Positions 11,942 to 24,777 of a DNA stretch of 64,000 nucleotides are shown here, piece by piece. The notes beneath the pieces were generated by a model, which worked only from the letters and a program-made list of their open reading frames with translations, had not been told where the DNA came from and made no database searches. Within the stretch, counting starts at the first letter, position 1. The number at the start of each line of letters is the position of its first letter. Source of the DNA: Corylus avellana (Eukaryota; Streptophyta; Magnoliopsida; Fagales; Betulaceae); assembly GCF_901000735.1 (NCBI RefSeq), contig NC_081550.1:1136669-1200668 (forward strand), given 5' to 3'. A program made the position numbers and the translations under genes.

Positions 11942-13410
11942 ATGACAAGTTATTTCAAAATTTTAAGCTAATATAAAATGGTTGATTTAATTATTTAATT
12001 AATAATTTTAACAATTATTGAGGTGTTCACCATCTTTATGTTTTATTTTCTTTTTCTGTTTTATTTTTTATTTTTTTATTTTTATTTTTAGGGAAATGGA
12101 TATAAGAAATGTCAATTATGGTGTAAATTAGTTGATTTAATTATTTAATTAATGTTCTTAGACTCTCTTTCACGTGTAGGTTCAAACTCACTTTTAATAA
12201 GTGAAGCTCAATACATAAAATATTTAATTAAAATTAAAGGTAAATTAACCGACACAAAGTTTAAACTTAAAATTTTTACTTTGATACTATATTAAATCAC
12301 GAGTCTCCTAAATTTACATAAATAAAAGTAAGTCTTCCTAATTAATCTTAAATAGTTTTCCGCAATTTCATTTTGGATTCCAAAAACAAAATCACCCTTA
12401 ACCGACAAACATATTTTTTTTCTGTGTGGGACTTGGTAATGATAGAAGATATGCATATTGTGGCCCTCAAACAATCTGAAACGTAGACTATCAAATAGTT
12501 TAGTCATGTGATATTTATCCGTTTGAAGTGACAAATGGACCAACCCGATCCAAGGTGGGTTGCACTATTACAAAATTATACACATTTGGGCTATTTTCTT
12601 CAAGGTGAGAACCCACCACCATCCACTACTTCGGCCAACAAAACAGGCTTTTCCTCTACCAAACACCCACCTACCTATATTATACGATTCGTTTGCCATT
12701 CCACAAGCATCTTTATTTTCCAAATTAATGCTTTTTTCTTGCTCCACAAATTATGTTTTTATTTATATTCGTTTGGATTAATGAATTTTCTCTAACTCAA
12801 TTCACACCCATTTCAGACTCGTTAATGTGGTGTGTTTAAGTGGTTGACATAGAAAGTCACTTAATACACGTCATATCAATCGGTGTGAAAAGAAACATTA
12901 CCCTTAAACTAACATAAATCTAAATTGTCTGTGATTTCTCATATAAATTTTAAAAATGCATTTAAAATTTATATGTATTTTAGACACATATCAATTTAAT
13001 TTACCGTATTAAAAGAAATTCTTATGGAGTTTGAAGGAAAGCCTTATACTTCACAATTATTTTTTTCTCTCTTTATCTTTTTTCTACGTTTCCATTTGGG
13101 TATAAATTTATTAGTCCAATTGGGCTTGGTTCATCAATGGAAGCTCCCTATCATTTACAAAGCCTACTCCATCATGAGTTTTGGGCCTAGCACAAGAGGT
13201 TTGTTTGAACTTCCTATAAATAAGTGGGCTTAGCCTTCTAAACCGGTAAACTTGACCACAAAAATGTGAGAAAGGTGCAAATTGGTCCGTGATCCGACTC
13301 AATATTGGGCTTTTGGGCATGTTGGGGAGTTTATTAAGCATTATGGGCTGTACTTGGGCGGTACCAGATACTATATAGGTAGTAAATAGGTATTTTTCAA
13401 CTTTACCAAA
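11942..13410. other. Intergenic, no gene seen
   Basis: AT-rich. Short frames at 12535-12795 and 13024-13341 overlap on both strands and carry no recognisable domain. Confidence 0.5.
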
Positions 13411-13578
13411 TAAGAAATGCTATATATTATAATTTTATCTTATTTTATTTATGTGGCATTGCTAATCAATCTTCGGATTAACCCTTGTTTAAAAAAAAAA
13501 AAATTCAAAGTATTGATTGATAGTGTCCTTACTGTATCAACAAAATGAGATATAAGTCTAATGTATAACATTTCTCAT
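13411..13578. mobile_element. MITE with long imperfect terminal inverted repeats
   Basis: The left end AGAAATGCTATATATTATAA and the reverse-complemented right end GAGAAATGTTATACATTAGA pair over roughly 50 bases. They share the ATTTTRTYTTATTTTRTTTAT-like core seen at 3102-3246. A poly-A run (13492-13503) lies in the middle. Non-coding. Confidence 0.65.
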
Positions 13579-13859
13579 ACCAAATATAAACTTTTAACTA
13601 TTTTTAGGAATTGAATATCACCGGGACAAGCTCGTGTGCATCTCACATGTCACTTTTATAGATTAAGTCGAAGAAAATTCTTTCAATCTAGTTTAGAGGA
13701 AAACTTTATCTACTTAACTATTGCTTAAAGCAAAGAGAAGAAAAAGAAAAATACTTTAAATGTTCTTTTTCTGTGATAGTTTTATATTTTGGCCGTTCAT
13801 TGTTATGCATGAAGATAGTTTTCTAACAATAGAACAAAATTATAACTTAATTAGTAATT

Positions 13860-13913
13860 TTGCATATGATAAAACCAGATGGATTATATATTTTGCATAT
13901 GATAAAACAAGAT

Positions 13914-13945
<32 letters not shown>
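13860..13945 (+). repeat. Short tandem duplication running into a (TA)n microsatellite
   Basis: TTTTGCATATGATAAAACMA occurs at about 13858 and again near 13889, followed by about 14 TA units. Confidence 0.75.
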
Positions 13946-13948
<3 letters not shown>

Positions 13949-14084
13949 TAATTAAATTTAAATATAAGAAAAGTGTTGCACATTTTAGAGAAGTCTAGCA
14001 AAAACTTTCGATCTGATTTACCTTTCGACATTTCCGATGCCCGCACGCTTTCTAGTCTATAGCTCCCTCCCAACTCCTACTTAT

Positions 14085-15214
14085 TAAACACGCACACACA
14101 CTCTCATCGTTCTCTTCACCATTTTGCTCTCAGCATTGGCGCTTTCTCTCGCAAAAAGGTAAATTCTTTCCCTTTCTCTCTCTTCCTCTCTCTGTGAGTC
14201 TTTGTTGTTGTTGCTGTCGTTGAAATTTTTAGACTTTTAAGGTCACAATAATGTCTACATTTGACTTAATCCGTGATGGTGTAGTTCTGGGTTCAGCTTA
14301 GTTTTTTGATGTTGCTGCTGATTTATGGTTTTTATATTCTGGGTTCTCTTAGATTTTCCCGTTCTGTGTACTTAAGGGTGTCTCTGGGTAGAGTTTTTTT
14401 TTTTTTTTTTTTGATTTATGTGTTTTTATTTTCTGGGTTTCTCTTAGATTTTCCTCTGCTGTGTACCAAACTAAGGGGGTACTTGCTTTCCTAAGCATGG
14501 TTTAACAAATCAGGGTTTTGGGAATGATAGCGTGAATGATTTCAAGAAAAATTAAAAGAATGAAATTTGGACTGGCAGTCATTGATTTGAATGTAATACT
14601 ATCGTAAAGAAGAAACACAATATAATTACTTAAAGAGCAAAATTCTTTGATACTGTTTGGTAGTTTGTTACCTGCAAGTAATTGCTATCATCAGTGGCGA
14701 TGATATCTGTCTGCTTTTGCTGCAATGTCTCCAATCAGTACAATGGATTGTTTAATTTTTAACATGCAATGTGAATATGCTTTAGGCATTCAAATCCAAG
14801 GATTGTTTCTGTCTTCCTCTGTAATTATGGATTGTTGAGTTGAACTAGCTGTGTCTAGATTTATATGTTTGTTTCAAACTCCAGCAGAAGTTGCGCATGC
14901 AAGGTATATCTTGAGATATTTGAGGAAATTGTTTTGGTAGACTAAAATTTTGGGCAAGAGTAATACTATTTACACAATATAGGTCATATTTAGTTCTTAC
15001 ATACGCTTTTTTTTTTGGTTGTGTGTGTGTGTGTGTGTGTGGAGGGGGGGGGGGGGTGTTCCTCTTTCTTTTTCCGACTGATCAGTCATACACATGCAGT
15101 GGATCATGAACCTGTGAGCTCGCCCATTTTTGCTAAGTGCTCATTGGCATTTTCATTGGTTAGATTTGGTATACATTTTTCTGTGTATTAATACCAATGC
15201 CTTAATTCATATAG
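14085..15214 (+). other. ENR1: 5' UTR exon and leader intron of the enoyl-ACP reductase gene
   Basis: A CT-rich leader ends at 14158 (GCAAAAAG) against a GTAAAT donor. The leader intron runs 14159-15214 and ends CATATAG; the second exon begins at 15215 and the ATG is at 15252. The transcription start is only approximate. Intron 1 contains a (GT)n tract followed by a G-run at about 15020-15057. A leader intron of this kind often supports strong constitutive expression of plant housekeeping genes (inference). Confidence 0.65.
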
Positions 15215-15251
15215 GTCTCTGTTCTCCACTGTGAGATTTCATTTATTGGAG

Positions 15252-18200
15252 ATGGCAACAACAGCCTCTTCCAGCCTGCAAATTGCAGCGGCAAGACCAT
15301 GCATTTCTTCTTCTCGCAGACTTTTCAAGGCAGGTGCTGCAATTCTTGGTGGTAATTCCAAGGCAGCCACGTGGAATAAGCTTACAAGTGCATGTCATAT
15401 ATCGTCTGTACAACCTTTCCAGCGGAGCTTTACATCATCTTCTATTAAATTCAATAAGGTTGCTACAAAAGCAATGTCTAATACTAGTGAAAACAAGCCT
15501 GTCTCAGGGTTGCCAATTGATTTGAGAGGTCAGTTTTCTCTTTTCTGTTTCCCCTAACTTTTTGGTCCTGATTTTTTATTTTTTTTGTATGTATGTGACT
15601 CCTTTCATGAGTTTCAAAGGTCTTTTGTTTACGGCGTTTTCACTTTCCTTCTGTATTCTTGTTATGGATAGCTTGTAATGGTAATGATTTGTCTTCTAAT
15701 TTCCTTTGATCTATCAATTTGTGCTCCTATGGTGTTTCAAAGTTGATGGTAGAAACTTTTGCATTTGAAAGAGCAACCTCTATAACGTCTTTCTTTCTAA
15801 ACGTTGTCTCTTTTTTTTTTTTGTCTGTTTACGCTTATGAAAAACAGCCTTGTAGCTGTAGCCTATACATTATTCTGATATTGGCATTTTACCAACCCCT
15901 TTTTGGTTGCTAACTTTTTGGTGGTGCAGTCTTTCAACTTCTGCAATTGTTCTCCTTGAATTGCTAGCTTTTAGTCTAGTAATATTTAATGTTTACATAT
16001 ATAAATGTCCCGGCCTTTGTCTATCTGCCAAGTTGATTAATGGCCAGGCCTTTGTCCATCCACCAAGTTGATACTTACAACAGGGGGAAAAAGCCATGCA
16101 TGTTTACGAAGAAAAAAAAGGCACTAACACTTGGAGCACTCTGTGTAGGTAAGAGGGCGTTTATTGCTGGTGTAGCTGATGACCATGGATATGGTTGGGC
16201 AATAGCGAAATCCCTTGCTGCTGCAGGTGCTGAAATTCTCGTGGGCACATGGGTGCCTGTAAGTAAATCAGCCTGGTCATAAGCACTGTATTTGCATTTT
16301 TATTTTTTATTTTTTTATTTTTTATTTTTTAAATAAGGTTCTCAGGTTTGTAAAATGATATAATCACTGACTAGGAAGCTTCTCTTCTAGGCTTTGAACA
16401 TTTTTGAATCCAGCCTGCGACGTGGAAAGTTTGACGAATCACGTGTGTAAGTTTTTGATTATGAAAACTGGTCAGTACTTGTAAATGCCCTCTACTGACA
16501 AGAAATTTGACTTTTCAGGTTACCAGATGGCTCTTTGATGGAGATTACTAAAGTATATCCTTTAGATGCAGTCTTTGACAACCCTGAGGATGTACCCGAA
16601 GATGTAATGGAGATAAAAGTTTACAAAAGGAAAATATGAAATGGGTTGAATCTCAAATATATCCTCACTAACATGTTATCTCGTTACTTCTTGCAGATAA
16701 AAACCAACAAGCGTTATGCAGGATCTAGTAATTGGACTGTTCAGGTACAAATTCATATTATTCCACTTTTGTTACTTCTGCTTTTATTTATTTAATTTTT
16801 TGACGAATTTGAAGAGCCTGTGTTGAATGAAATGTTAATGTCAAAATCCACATGAGAAGAGGGTTCTTCGCCTAGGGGTTGCACTTGAATAAATGAACCT
16901 AGATGTAGGGCACATGATGTATTCAGATTGAAATCCCAGAAACAATGAGTATCACCTTCCGGTTGTCTTTCTTCATCTGTTCCTGCTTCTTAAAAGGCAT
17001 GTAATGTGATTAATGTAAGCAATTGGATTTTGGGATAGGCCTGCTATGGTTTGAGATGAATTTTTAATTTTGTTCTAGAACTTTAAGGTTTCATACTTCA
17101 AGCTATAGAGAACTGAACAAGCTACAAGCTGCTGTTTTACTTAGTGATGATCAAGGGATATTGCATGCTATTAAATTCTGTAAAGTGTCAAATGTAAGCC
17201 GACATCTATGAGGGGGTGGTTTACTGCTTCCATAATTTGTTAGTATGCGTCTTCTCAAAATGAGAAAAGCTTAAATGAGAGGTTGCAAAACCTGCTACAT
17301 TGCTCTTCTTATTTCATGAGAGCACATTCCTTTCCTATTATATGTGACTTATATCCAATCCAAAGACTAAACTCTTAGCTGTAATCTGGGGTCTTTCAGT
17401 CTTTTATTTTAACTGATGTTTTCTTTCTATAGAATCAGTGAACTTCCACCTGTCATTAATTGCCGGTTGTGCTTATCCAAAATAATAATAATTAATTGTC
17501 AGTTGTGACACTATTGGATCTGCATCAGCTCATTTGTTTGAAGGTTTTTCCTAGTTGTTGTGCCTTTTACCTTGTCAAGCCTGTGAATTATAAAAATGTT
17601 ATCATAAAGTTATTTGCTGGCTGGAAGATTAAGTCTGATATATTAATTTGATTTGTTTTATAGCCATTCTTAATATTCAGTTGCTAGAAGCCTTCCCCCT
17701 TATTACTGGGTTTGAGATTTCACTAAAACATTGACCTTTATACCAGCACATGCAGACCACCAAAATTATTAAACAAGATGCGCTTACTAATTTTCTACTT
17801 GCTTCTAAATTGTCTTGCAGGAAGCCGCTGAATCTGTGAAGAAGGACTTTGGCAGCATTGACATCCTTGTTCACTCACTTGCAAATGGACCAGAGGTAAG
17901 GTTTTTTTAATCGTGGAATATCTATGTGAATTTATGTTGGAGTTAAATAACTATTGACCTCTTTAATAGGTCACTAAACCTCTGTTGGAGACATCCCGGA
18001 AAGGATATCTTGCAGCTCTATCGGCATCAAGTTACTCCTATGTTTCTTTACTCAAGCACTTCATTCCAATAATGAATCCAGGCACACTTCATTACTCAAC
18101 TATCCAATTGAGCTTTCTTTTCTTCTTTTTCTTAGCTCTTTACTCTAAATTGGGCTAGATTTACTGTGTCAAGCACATATTCGCAACTCATATATGGTTG

Positions 18201-19752
18201 GTTGTTGCTGTTACAGGTGGTTCTTCAATTTCTCTTACATATATTGCATCCGAGAGGATCATTCCTGGGTATGTCTGCCATGCTTTGTTTGCTTGACTTT
18301 TTCTTGTTTACTGAATTGTCGCTTCTCATAGGGTGATGGAATTCTGATATTCTAAACGCAGATATGGTGGAGGTATGAGTTCTGCAAAAGCTGCTCTGGA
18401 GAGTGACACTCGAGTAAGTTTGCATTTCTTTTCTACCTATGCATTTCTAATTATAACTTGCCACATTTTTTTAGCTAGTTTGATGTGTTTTTTTGTTTGT
18501 AAATATGTTGATTCATTCAGGTGCTTGCTTTTGAAGCGGGTAGAAAACACAAAATCAGAGTCAACAGCATATCTGCTGGTACCTTGGTCCTTTCTTTGAA
18601 TTAAATTTAATTGTTTCCTCTCTCGGATTCTATGTAACTACCTTGTAGGCCCCTCGAGGTTCTCTTTCATTATTAAACCGTTGCTCAACATGTGTTTCAG
18701 ATGTCTGTCAAGAAAATCATATAATAGATACTACTTTTTGCCATGTTCAGCTTGTTCATTAAACCGTTGCATGTTTTGCTTTACAAGATTATTATGTATG
18801 CTACTTTTGGAATATATGATCTTGTTGGGTTTTCAAAGATCTCTTATATATGGTAATCTAAGTGGTGGGAGGTTTCTCTTCCGTTCAAGGATGTACTATA
18901 ACTATAGAATCCTTGATGTATCTTTTCTCTATGTGGATCGGCTGGTAATTCTAGAGACCATTTGTGCCCTTAACCCATTTACCCATCTTGCTCCACCATA
19001 AACTAGGTGTCTAGTTGCCCTTGCCAGAGGTGGTTTAACCGGTTCATTGTCTTCTCTGGATTGTGATCTTAAGCTCCCCTTAACTTTCATGAATTAGCTT
19101 CAATTCTTTTGATAAGTACGAATTAGCTTCAATTCTAAAATGACTGAATTCTAGATGGTTGGAAATCATGCTTATGTATTCTCTTTAATTAATAATGTCC
19201 GAGTAATTCCCACCGAAATAAGTCTTAATTCAACTAAATTACAGCTATTAGTGCCTTAATAATTGTATAAATTTATCTGTTTGACTCTTTGGATCTAGTT
19301 TGGTACGTAGGCTTCTTGAAGATGTGAATTATTTCTTGTTATCAACATTACCTTGATTTACTCAGGATAATCAAGTCTCTTTTGGTTTTGATCCTCAGGT
19401 CCACTGAGGAGCCGTGCTGCAAAAGCAATTGGATTTATTGACATGATGATTGACTATTCATTAGTCAATGCACCTCTGCAAAAAGAACTATCTGCAGGTG
19501 ACTTTCCAAACTTCTTTAGTCATCGTTCAGTTTTACATGCTTTATTCCTCGTTCCACCGTTCTATACATATCGCTAAGTTCATGTCTGATTAAACAGAGG
19601 AAGTGGGGAACACGGCCGCCTTTCTAGCGTCACCTTTGGCTTCTGCTATCACCGGTGCAGTTATATACGTTGACAATGGCCTTAACGCGATGGGTGTCGG
19701 AGTTGACAGCCCAATATTTAAGGATCTCGACATTCCAAAAGCTGAGCACTAG
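15252..19752 (+). CDS. ENR1: Plastid enoyl-[acyl-carrier-protein] reductase (NADH), FabI type
   Basis: Reduces trans-2-enoyl-ACP to acyl-ACP with NADH, the last step of each type-II fatty-acid elongation cycle in the plastid stroma (Arabidopsis MOD1/ENR1). Coding exons: 15252-15528, 16149-16258, 16391-16446, 16519-16603, 16697-16744, 17821-17895, 17970-18081, 18217-18268, 18362-18413, 18521-18578, 19399-19497, 19598-19752. They sum to 1179 nt, or 392 aa, matching the family (about 390). Residues 1-75 or so are a Ser/Ala-rich transit peptide. The nucleotide-binding loop [10 protein letters not shown] starts near residue 100; GTWVP, NWTVQEAAE and [10 protein letters not shown] follow. Catalytic Tyr273 and Lys281 lie in YGGGMSSAK, with the plant spacing of eight residues. 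Every intron is GT-AG except the one after 18081, which needs a GC donor. An open frame extends upstream to a GTG, but ATG 15252 is the conserved start. Confidence 0.97.
18082..18216 (+). other. ENR1: GC-AG intron in the enoyl-ACP reductase gene
   Basis: The exon must end ...AATCCAG at 18081 so that CCA G joins GT GGT TCT TCA after TTACAG (18211-18216), giving the family sequence PGGSS and keeping the frame. The intron therefore begins GCACAC. No GT lies close by that would give the same protein. Confidence 0.75.
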
Positions 19753-20562
19753 GGTTAACCAGAAACTGGTCAACTGTTAGCCGGACTCTTACTTAGGCTG
19801 TCATGCAGCTAGTTTTCTATTTGGCTTCAAGCTAGGATGGCTTGGCCAGCGGCCCGTTTTGTTGTGAGAATTTTTCTTTCCCTTTCTTTAGAGACTGCAA
19901 TGTTTACTGATTATTCCGAATCCGAATGATTTTAAATTTAAATATCTGTGCTCATAGATGTTTCTGCAAATTTCCATAGTCATGCACGAGGGTCTCAATG
20001 TGCATGACACCAGTAACATGAAAGTTGTTCTCACTGAAGCCCAACACTTAAAAGAGTGTTTTAAACAAAATCTCAAAAAGTAATTTGTTTAAAAGTGAGT
20101 TTGAAAAAAAAAATGGTGAGATACATACTCTGCGATTTTGTATGCAAAGTGCGATTGAATACATGATGTGTTAAGTCGCACTGGTTTGATGGATTCATAA
20201 GATCAATGCTGCTAAAATTCGTAATATGCTAATCGAGACAAAAGATCCAAGTGCCAAAATATAACAAAACCCATAAGTATGGAACCATATTTTGCCAAGC
20301 ATTCTCAAAATTGCATTCGTGTTAAGGTCTGTAACATTAGAGTGATCAGGTAGCAGAGAGGGGGTTGCGAAGCTCAAAAGTCAAACCAACCCAATGGGGG
20401 AGAAGTGTCAAAATGTTGAAACCTAGAGAAATACATAGATTGTAAAACAACTAAAAGCTACATATATACATTGTGGGATAAATATGCAGCAGGCAAAACT
20501 GGACAAAAAGAGAAGGAACCCTGCATGTTAGATCCATGACACATTTCTACCAAGTCTAGCCT
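19753..20562. other. Convergent 3' region between ENR1 and NSE4
   Basis: About 810 bases holding the two facing 3' UTRs. No separate gene or RNA was seen; short frames at 19888-20377 have no domain. Confidence 0.6.
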
Positions 20563-23307
20563 TCAATTAAGCTTACGCTTGCCCCTACGGATTGCATTGG
20601 CTCTCTTAGAAACGCCATCGTCATTGTCGGGAGATTCTTCTACAACGTATTCTTCCTGCACAACCAGGCCACGGTTCCTAGACAGTTTCCTAATTGGGGT
20701 TGTGGGTAATGTTAATGCTGCTTGGGAATTGTTGCATGCTGGCTCCGCCTGAGAAGCAACCGACAGGTTTGAGTTATTTCTATGTGGCATCAGTTCCTCT
20801 CCAAGTGTTACAACATCCATCATTAACTGTAAGACAAGCATCAGAAAAACAAAAATAGTCAAAGATTAAATATCATACAAAGATAATCAAAGAAAATCAG
20901 ATATGCTATCAAGAGAAAGAATCCAAGGCTACAACATGAGTCATCTATCTTTAATGTGGGCTTAGCAATCAATAAAATAAGCTCTGCTTGTGATGGTACT
21001 GTTGCAGAAAGTCAGTACAAAGCGCCAAAAACAATAATAATAATGCTAGTTAGTGGATTGTTATATGACTGTCATATAACTTAATGGTGTAGCAGTGAAA
21101 ATTAGTCATCTGATCAGTACTTGTAAAAATTAACAAAAAAAATTAAGAACCAATTTTCACAGTACAACTAAAAATCCTATAACATTCTGTTAAATAAATA
21201 TCATTCATGGAAGCCAAAACTATTTTATACCTTCCAATCCTTGAAATCAAATCTGAACACAAAATGACCGTAAGCAACCTCGCCTGACATAACCGAGTTG
21301 GCAGCAGGAGCATTCCTTGGTGCTGAAAAGGAACACATACAAATAAGCCAAAAGAGCAGATGGCAGAAAGCACACTTTTAGAGGAACCAAAAACTCCAAA
21401 TTCATTTTGGGCATATGAACTTACAAACAAGATGAGAACCATTTTCATGCACAGTTATTTCAGCTCGCCCATCTTTAACTAGGAATGACAATGCAAATAA
21501 ATTCTCCACGCTCTGTGCAAAAGACTTCCTATTCAATATCAAACTCTCAAGTTTGACGCGCTTCTTCCTCCTCAAGATCTCAAACATGGTTGACATATTC
21601 TTGTCAGTATCTGTTTTTTCTTCTTCCCCAGTGCTATCAAGCTGTCACATGAATAACAAATCTGGTTGAATGCTAATTGTTGCTAGAACAAGGTAGAAGA
21701 CGCATTGGACACAAACTTTGGCATTATCATGATATATCAGGCCACGTATACACAATAAAGATGCATTGGACAGCAGGGACAAACTTCCAGAGAAATTACA
21801 TGAGAGAACTGTAAACATTTAGCATCAGACAAGTAGTTTACAAGAGAGTGACTAGTTTTAGATCTTATGAGAACAATTTGCAATAACAGACAAGCTAGGA
21901 AACAGACAAATCAAAATCAAATCCTAACACACATATGACATACCTCGAAGACTTTATGCCAAATATAATAACAAAACAAAATAAAGAAAAAGCACCATTT
22001 AAAGCCACAATCGACATAAAATGTTATATTTGTTAACAGAAAGCAGCATTTGATCTCTCACAGCCTACAATTTCTCATCTACAATAGTAATTGCCCATAT
22101 CTTCTATCCTTCATCAGGGACAAATCTCACACGCAAAGCACATAGCACACTTAATCACGATAACATAAACAATAAAGCTGGGGCAGAAGGCAATCTCACC
22201 TCTTCGGGACGAGCAGTTTCATTTGGCTTTGCACGCCTTCTATGAACCACAGTCTTCCGTTGCTTCAACTCAGTATTCATAGGTCCAACCCTTTAGAAAT
22301 TAACATAGACAACAATAAAATGAAACAATTAAGCTAGCCCATATTCATGTAAGGACAAATGCACATGACTACTATTCATCCAATAACCCAAAAAAAAAAA
22401 AAAAAAAACTCACATGGTGCTACACCCATGAGCCTTACTGAAAATGGGTGCAACAGCAAGCCCAATATCTTTCCACCGGACCATAATCTGAGCATTCTCT
22501 TGTGGGGCAACTCCCCCATTGGATTGCCCATATTCATTGAGCAAACAGTTAACAAAATCTGCAGGTGTAACACCCTCACTGGAATGTGATTTTACAGATG
22601 TCGCCAAAGAATTAGCAATGCCCAATAGTGCCTCCGCATCAGCCAATTGCTCCCTCGGCTTCTGAACTGAAGTCATCCAAATAGATAATTTTATTTGGAA
22701 TTTCATTATTTTTAAGTAAATAATTTACTTTTTATCACCACATCATTTATCATATGTGTCTAAAAGCATGTTCTTGAGCTTTTTATTCATTAATATTCCA
22801 ATTTTTCAAAACCAGCTGTTAAATATGTGACACATTATATAATAAACAAGTCCCAATATTGTTACCCAACTCTCATTTTCAAGAGCATGTTTTTTCATTT
22901 TCTCAGCAACCAAACACATATTGTTAAAAGAAAAATCAACTTTTCATAATTTGAATACCTAATTCATGCAACCTCTCCACTTCACCAATTATAGCACTGA
23001 ACTTGTCCGAGTCAGCCCTCGTTAAATCCTCCCGTTCCTCTGCAAAAAACCCACAATTTTTTTTTTTTAAAAAAAAAACAAAACAAAAATACAAATAAAT
23101 AGAAATACTCATTTGTCTATGAAAAAAATCAAAACCATTAATCAGATTCATGACTGCCAGGTACTTGGACCGGAGCACCCTCCGGTCCAAATGGCTCGAC
23201 CGCGTCGGTGACTCATCGCGACCCGCAGCCGAGTCGACTCGCTCGCGCTTCACGGCCTTGAGTGCTTCTTCCGCTTCAACATCTCTGCTTCGAGTCCTCC
23301 TCGTCAT
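20563..23307 (-). CDS. NSE4: NSE4 homologue, kleisin subunit of the SMC5/6 complex
   Basis: The kleisin that bridges the SMC5 and SMC6 heads and binds NSE1/NSE3, working in DNA repair and chromosome maintenance in the nucleus. Exons on the minus strand: 23307-23136, 23039-22959, 22666-22414, 22290-22200, 21641-21425, 21322-21231, 20826-20563. All junctions are GT-AG and in frame: 1170 nt, 389 aa, close to Arabidopsis NSE4A (about 400). The N-terminal 35 residues are basic and charged. The N-terminal kleisin helix lies near 58-84 ([25 protein letters not shown]). The middle holds [13 protein letters not shown] and [11 protein letters not shown]. The C-terminal winged-helix region begins at [19 protein letters not shown] and runs through [19 protein letters not shown] to [17 protein letters not shown]. 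The tail is basic (RRGKRKLN). The ATG at 23307 is the first in frame. Clear family match. Confidence 0.93.
21045..21195. mobile_element. MITE-like element in an NSE4 intron
   Basis: The left part GTTATATGACTGTCATATAA, followed by AGCAGTGAAAATTAG, pairs imperfectly with the right part (reverse complement: AGAATGTTATAGGATTTTTA, then GTACTGTGAAAATTGG). The GACTGTCATATAAC motif recurs at 63510-63531, so the two are probably one family. Ends are approximate. Confidence 0.45.
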
Positions 23308-24373
23308 TGTCCCACCTCTAATTTGAGAATCTGAGGAAAGAGGGAAAAGCGTTCGGGTTTATTATAGAGTTGGACTTGATGTTTTTGAGAGGGACCAGTG
23401 GGAATTGAATTACCGAGGATTCAGTTTTCGCGCTCCTCTGAAATTCACAATGTTTTCAAATTTGGGCTGTGCAGAAAAATATTGTTGGGTGGGGGATGGG
23501 CTGGCCCAGCTGACACCATTAAAACTCTTAGTACTTTGTGTGACATGTGGCCCAACACTCATTTATTAGAGCGGAATATATTCTTTACGCTTATTTATTA
23601 CGAAATATTAAACATTTTAATTTTAAAGAAAATAGGTAATATTTATTTTATGGTTAAAATTTAAAGCTGATATATCTAATTGTGCACGTAACGTCAATGT
23701 TGGTATGTCTCTTTAAAAAAAATTAAATAATGTAATATTATATACACCACTAGATGCATCAACTTTAAATTTTCATTCATTTATCACGCTCATTTTACAT
23801 CAGCTCCATTTCAAACCACTTTAAAAAAAAAAATTAAAAATTACTTAAAGCACAACCAATGTGAAATGCTATAAAGAGTAGTATTACTCAAAGTAAAATG
23901 GTTAGCTCAAATTGTTTGGACAGTCTACTTTATTTCAAGTGAAACAAGAGAGAATTAATTTTACGGTCAAAATTTTAAATGATGTGCAAGTGTATTCACT
24001 ATGTGGTAATATATATTATACCATTAAATCTATAAAATATAATTAAAACCATAAAATGTATCATTTCTTAATTTCCTGATCCTAGTTTATAATTTGAAGG
24101 TAATACGACCATCACTAAAATAACAAATTAAGAAAAAAAAAAAAAAAAGGGTTTTTTTAGTGTTTGACAAACGTTTGAGAAAGATAACCAAATAGTGAAA
24201 ACCAGATTTAAAAACAAACTGTAATTTTAATAATAATGAGTTAAGGGTTCGTTTAGATTTACAATTTTAAAACTTGTGATTTAGAAATAGCGATCTAAAA
24301 TGTATAATTTTAAAACGCGGCTTTTGTTTTCGAAATAACATTTTGTTTACCAAATAACAATATCAAGGGCACT
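23308..24373. other. NSE4 upstream region, no other gene seen
   Basis: The minus strand carries a CTATAATAAAC TATA-like stretch at about 23358-23369, some 55 bases upstream of the NSE4 ATG, which could serve its promoter. The rest is AT-rich. The sequence from about 24243 (GGGTTCGTTTAGATTTACAA) resembles one end of a MITE, but no partner end was found. Confidence 0.45.
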
Positions 24374-24543
24374 CTAAATCTTATATCATTACCTTAAAAA
24401 ATGTAGAATCCCACCTACCCATAAGATTATTTTCCTACTTCCACCCCTGACCTTTCCTAAATCTTATATCATTACCTTCAAAAATGTAGAATCCTACCTA
24501 CCTATAAGATTATTTTCCTACTTCCACCCCTGACCTTTCCTAA
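24374..24543 (+). repeat. Tandem duplication, 83-bp period
   Basis: CTAAATCTTATATCATTACC begins at 24374 and again at 24457. The two units differ at only a few positions and both end CCCCTGACCTTTCC. The duplication is therefore recent. Confidence 0.85.
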
Positions 24544-24642
24544 ATTACAAAAAAAATAACCAAACCTATATTGTACCATTTTTTTTTTTGGTATATTACT
24601 CCAAATAGTTACATTTTTAACGAAACCAAGTTTTGAGCTTTT

Positions 24643-24777
24643 TTTTTTTTTTAATTATTTTTTATTTTTTTATTTTTATTTTAATTTAAAAGGTGGGAAT
24701 GGGCGACCAGTGTAGTTTCCCCCTTTGGGCGTTACCATCGGAGTTCTCACTCGCTGTGGAATGTCCGGTTTGAGCCA
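24643..24777 (-). mobile_element. Short A-tailed retroposon with 15-bp target duplication
   Basis: AAGTTTTGAGCTTTT occurs at 24628-24642 and 24778-24792 as a target-site duplication. Between them, read on the minus strand, is a GC-rich body (about 24694-24777) ending in a long A/TAAAA-rich tail. This structure fits a SINE or similar short retroposon. It does not resemble the SINE copies at 25338, 37104 and 38171, so it is a second family. Confidence 0.65.

Noticed and set aside
12535..12795. 86- and 73-codon plus-strand frames
   Set aside because: Overlapping frames in AT-rich DNA, with Phe/Leu-rich ends and no domain.
24243..24373. MITE-like left end GGGTTCGTTTAGATTTAC
   Set aside because: No matching right end or target duplication was found.
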